A stretch of 10,223 nucleotides of DNA. It comes from a bacterium. Its GTDB lineage: Bacteria; JAJVIF01; JAGGVT01. Position 1 is the stretch's first letter; every line of letters starts with the position of its first letter. This document shows positions 7,654-10,223 of the stretch, one piece after another. The stretch lies in contig JAGGVT010000033.1 of NCBI GenBank assembly GCA_021157815.1, positions 1-10,223 of the forward strand, given 5' to 3'. A program made the position numbers and the translations under genes. The notes under the pieces are model-generated. The model was given only the letters and a program-made list of their open reading frames with translations, searched no databases and was not told the origin of the DNA.

Positions 7654-9936
7654 CTAAGGAATATATCTCATTAAAAAAACATCAAGATAACCGTTTGTTG
7701 TGTAAACATCAAGGTCTGAGGCGGGATCGAAATCGACAGTGTATTGGAAATAACCGGTCAGGAAAATTTCATCACCGTTGACAGTTACACCGTAACCTCG
7801 TTCGCCGCCGTTTCCTCCCCATGTTTCAGCCCAGAGGTAATCGCCATCTGAATTGAACGCGCTGAGGTAGAGGTCGCTTCCGCCGTTGGTGTAATGTAAA
7901 TCCTCACCCGCGCCGGGATCGAAATCAACTGTACCTCGGAAACGTCCGGTTACATAAATATTTTCCAAATCGTCTTTTGCAATTGCGAAACTGTAATCAC
8001 CGTAGTAGTTATCGCTTCCCCATGTATCAGCCCACTGGAAATCGCCGTCACTGTTGAACTTGCTGAGGAAAATATCATCAGCGCCTTTTGATGTGTGTTC
8101 GTCTGATTCAAGACTCGGGTCAAAATCGACTGTACCGCGATAGTAGCCTGTTATGTATGTATTATCCGAACTGTCAGCAACAAGTTTCATTCCGATATCA
8201 TTCTGACTAGCTCCCCATGTTCGCGCCCAGATGAAATCACCGTCAGGATTGAACTTACTCACGAAGATATCGTATTTTCCATTCGGTGCAATATGGTTAT
8301 CCTCGCCATCACCCGGATCGAAATCAACCGTTTCCCGGAATGCGCCTGTTACGATTACATTATTCGATGTGTCAGTGTCAATTCCGTTGCAGAAATCCGA
8401 TTGCCCGGCTCCCCATGTTTGTGCCCAGATGAAATCACCATCCGCATTGAACTTACTGATAAATGCATCATCACTGCCATTGGATGATCGCTCATCAACA
8501 TCAATACCGGGATCGAAATCCCCTGTGCCTTGAAATTGGCCTGCAACATATACGTTGTCGTTGATATCAATCGCAACATCATTACCCAGTTGATAATCGC
8601 CATCTCCGCCCCATGTTAGCGCCCAGACCAGGTCACCAGCCGGATTGAACTTGCTCAGATATATATCTTCACCACCTATAGAAGTGCGCTCCTCAACGCC
8701 ATCGCCGGGATCGAAATCGACAGTACCGGTAAATCCGCCTGTTACATATATATTGCCCAGACTGTCAATTTCCATGCCAAACACTTCATCTACACCGTTG
8801 CCACCCCACGTCAACACCCAGATTAGATTCCATTCCTGGTCAATTTTGCTTAAGAAGATATCATTCGAACCGTGTGAAGAACGTTCATATACATAGGGTC
8901 TTGGATCGAAATCGACAGTGCCCTCGAAAATTCCGGTTGTGTATATATTTTCGGATTCATCAACAGCTACGCCAAATCCGCTGTCATAACCGCTTCCGCC
9001 CCAGATAACCGTGTTGCCATCCATTGCGGGCGCTTTTTTTATAAGGATATCAACCATGCTATATAAAGCGGTTGTTCCTGAGTTTTCTGACATCGCAATC
9101 ACGCAGGCTGTGTAGATTCCGGGTGATGCTCCTGTGTTGTTATAAAGCTGCATAGACCATTTTTTGGGATGAATCTGTGTGAATGGAACCACAGTCACGC
9201 CTGTAATTGACGGACACCAGAGGAGAACTGAATCAGCATCATCCTGCCAGTCGTAAACTTCTACTGTAACATCCGCTCGGCAGGTTTCCAGATGATAAAG
9301 CTCCTCCTGTGTGAAATTTTTTATTTCGTACGCCTCCCCGCAGTTTCCGGGATAGCTGGCGTCAATCGCGAAATCGAGCATTTCAATTCCAGCCGGGAAA
9401 TAAAGCTGAAGTTGCTGCGTGTTGGAATATCCCAAACCTGCAAACTCACGATTTTGAACACCCTTTGCGTATGCCTTGAACGGGTTGATAATCGAACCGC
9501 CGGGGATGTCATACAGCGCAGTGTAATCATCGGGATTTGTCAGCCTTGTTCCAAAATTATCCGAGAAGATAATCAGCCGTAAATCATACGCGCTGAATTC
9601 AAACGGATTCGTGATTGTGACATCAACATTGAGGATTCCCGTAATTGGATCAAAATTCTGAATGTAAACCAAGGGCGCGGGAAGCATCATGGTTGCATCA
9701 TAATGCGTGGCGACATCGCGATTGGGGGTTATCGACGCCTCCATCGATTGCGGATTGAAATTCAGTTTCCACGCACCAAGGAAATTACGGCTGGTGTCGC
9801 TATCCTGCATAACCGGCAATGCGAAATCAGCGCTCGTGTCAGTCGGCGTAACAGGCTGAGAGCCGTTCGATGAACATGCAAAGCCGATTGTAATAGTAAA
9901 GAGAATTACAAGTGAGAGGAAAATGGTTGATTTCAT
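7654..9936 (-). CDS. Seven-repeat beta-propeller (SBBP-type) lipoprotein, copy 1
   Basis: This 760-residue protein is the first gene of the row. The ATG at 9936 follows GGTGA by about 4 nt. The hydrophobic leader (residues 1-20) ends in GFAC (Cys21) followed by SSNG, an atypical lipobox because Gly and Phe sit where a Leu/Val and a small residue are usual. Lipidation is inferred mainly from its three paralogs. The shared N-terminal module is at about 51-301 (NPFKAYA at about 151, YDWQDD at 228, Cys199/Cys241). Seven SBBP repeats follow from about 311 to the end, with VDFDP strands at 341, 406, 473 (GDFDP), 537, 603, 670 and 734, each with a KFNxDGDFxWAxTWG segment. This fits a single seven-bladed propeller that probably binds a ligand or partner at the surface. 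The repeats are more regular than in the other propeller gene. The stop is 82 nt before the next gene. Confidence 0.88.
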   Translation of the reverse strand: MKSTIFLSLVILFTITIGFACSSNGSQPVTPTDTSADFALPVMQDSDTSRNFLGAWKLNFNPQSMEASITPNRDVATHYDATMMLPAPLVYIQNFDPITGILNVDVTITNPFEFSAYDLRLIIFSDNFGTRLTNPDDYTALYDIPGGSIINPFKAYAKGVQNREFAGLGYSNTQQLQLYFPAGIEMLDFAIDASYPGNCGEAYEIKNFTQEELYHLETCRADVTVEVYDWQDDADSVLLWCPSITGVTVVPFTQIHPKKWSMQLYNNTGASPGIYTACVIAMSENSGTTALYSMVDILIKKAPAMDGNTVIWGGSGYDSGFGVAVDESENIYTTGIFEGTVDFDPRPYVYERSSHGSNDIFLSKIDQEWNLIWVLTWGGNGVDEVFGMEIDSLGNIYVTGGFTGTVDFDPGDGVEERTSIGGEDIYLSKFNPAGDLVWALTWGGDGDYQLGNDVAIDINDNVYVAGQFQGTGDFDPGIDVDERSSNGSDDAFISKFNADGDFIWAQTWGAGQSDFCNGIDTDTSNNVIVTGAFRETVDFDPGDGEDNHIAPNGKYDIFVSKFNPDGDFIWARTWGASQNDIGMKLVADSSDNTYITGYYRGTVDFDPSLESDEHTSKGADDIFLSKFNSDGDFQWADTWGSDNYYGDYSFAIAKDDLENIYVTGRFRGTVDFDPGAGEDLHYTNGGSDLYLSAFNSDGDYLWAETWGGNGGERGYGVTVNGDEIFLTGYFQYTVDFDPASDLDVYTTNGYLDVFLMRYIP
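7657..9006 (-). repeat. Seven tandem propeller-repeat units in the first propeller gene
   Basis: About 1.35 kb encodes seven diverged units of about 65 residues (protein residues 311-760). The best conserved blocks are IYVTGxFxGTVDFDPG and the D(I/A)F(L/I)SKFN segment. Similarity is easier to see in protein than in DNA, so this is an old internal duplication. The last unit (FLTGYFQYTVDFDP then DVFLMRYIP) ends at the stop codon, consistent with a complete ring. Confidence 0.8.
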
Positions 9937-9994
9937 TATTTCACCATTAAAAGAAGAGAATTACATATATTTGTATTTCCAATATGTCGTATTT

Positions 9995-10022
9995 ATTATA
10001 GCATTAGTGGAAATAATTTCAT
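9995..10022 (-). promoter_or_regulatory. Candidate promoter of the four-gene row
   Basis: On the minus strand, TATAAT (complement of 9995-10000) is preceded by TGC, giving an extended -10. An ATGAAA (complement of 10017-10022) lies 16 nt further upstream and matches the -35 consensus at 4 of 6 positions. Transcription would start near 9988 and leave a leader of about 50 nt before the ATG at 9936. The perfect -10 is the strongest evidence. The organism's sigma factor preferences are unknown. Confidence 0.5.
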
Positions 10023-10048
10023 ATGGGGAATTTGTAGTAAAGGTTGCG

Positions 10049-10077
10049 GCACCATGCTAAGGAGCCTGTCGGGAAAG
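10049..10077. repeat. Diverged 29-bp repeat, copy B
   Basis: This is the partner of 2790-2818 (25 of 29 bases identical, same orientation). It lies just upstream of the candidate promoter of the first gene and 13 bp before the G/C-rich inverted repeat. The end GAGCCTGTCGGGAAAG looks like a transposon-type terminus, but no opposite end is visible in the window. Confidence 0.5.
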
Positions 10078-10090
10078 GTCATATTTATAT

Positions 10091-10216
10091 CCCATCCCCC
10101 CCTTAATCCCCCCGTGAGCGGGGGGAGATTTTTTTACATAATATCTGATCTATATACTATCGAAGGGGAGAAACAACACTCTCCCTCCCCGCTCGCGGGG
10201 AGGGCTGGGGTGGGGG
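10091..10216. repeat. G/C-rich inverted-repeat element at the right edge
   Basis: The two ends are imperfect reverse complements, each made of C-runs and a hairpin. The left hairpin pairs CCCCCC (10108-10113) with GGGGGG (10120-10125) around GTGAGC. The right hairpin pairs CCCTCCCC (10183-10190) with GGGGAGGG (10197-10204) around GCTCGC. The middle (about 10129-10180) is AT-rich and non-coding. This composition matches a class of dispersed intergenic repeats common in environmental bacterial genomes. The left hairpin is followed by seven T's (10129-10135) and could terminate plus-strand transcription, but no plus-strand gene reads toward it. The element may continue beyond the window. Confidence 0.6.
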
Positions 10217-10223
10217 CTTCTTG

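Noticed and set aside
3174-9006. Regularly spaced similar blocks that might suggest a CRISPR or satellite array
   Set aside because: The period of about 200 bp lies in open reading frames and corresponds to degenerate protein repeats of the propeller. There are no identical repeats with unique spacers.
10108-10135. Hairpin plus T-run resembling an intrinsic terminator on the plus strand
   Set aside because: No plus-strand gene leads into it, and the hairpin is one end of a larger inverted-repeat element, so I annotate it as part of that repeat.

Overview
The window looks like accessory chromosomal sequence from an uncultured diderm bacterium. It has moderate GC and many dispersed inverted repeats, and it encodes secreted lipoproteins whose second mature residue is Ser, which suggests outer-membrane or surface placement. 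No phylogenetic marker is present, so I do not assign a phylum.

Four long genes lie on the minus strand and fill about 90% of the window. In transcription order they are: a seven-repeat beta-propeller lipoprotein (7654-9936), a clostripain-like (peptidase C11) lipoprotein (5511-7571), a second propeller lipoprotein (3171-5477) and a second C11 lipoprotein (701-2764). All four start with a lipoprotein-type signal peptide, a short polar linker and a homologous N-terminal module of roughly 250 residues. This module carries recurring motifs (NPFKA, a Cys-containing PxNC..PY-like stretch, a DWQDD motif, YCP/WCP and SENS) and a Cys pair always 42 residues apart. They differ only in the C-terminal part, which alternates propeller, peptidase, propeller, peptidase. 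This reads as a duplicated two-gene unit in which one display or anchor module carries either a binding-type or a proteolytic domain. A good extended -10 promoter lies upstream of the first gene (near 9995-10022). The first three genes are spaced 82 and 33 nt apart and could be one transcript. The last gene is separated by about 400 nt of repeat DNA.

The flanks and that gap hold small non-coding repeat elements: an inverted-repeat element at 31-143; a nested structure at 2881-3127, where a 129-bp terminal-inverted-repeat element (2983-3111) with a target-site duplication sits inside another inverted repeat; a diverged 29-bp repeat upstream of two of the genes; and a G/C-rich inverted repeat at the right edge (10091-10216). 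The only plausible plus-strand gene is a small single-pass membrane protein at 313-543. The other plus-strand open frames are antisense shadows of the four large genes.
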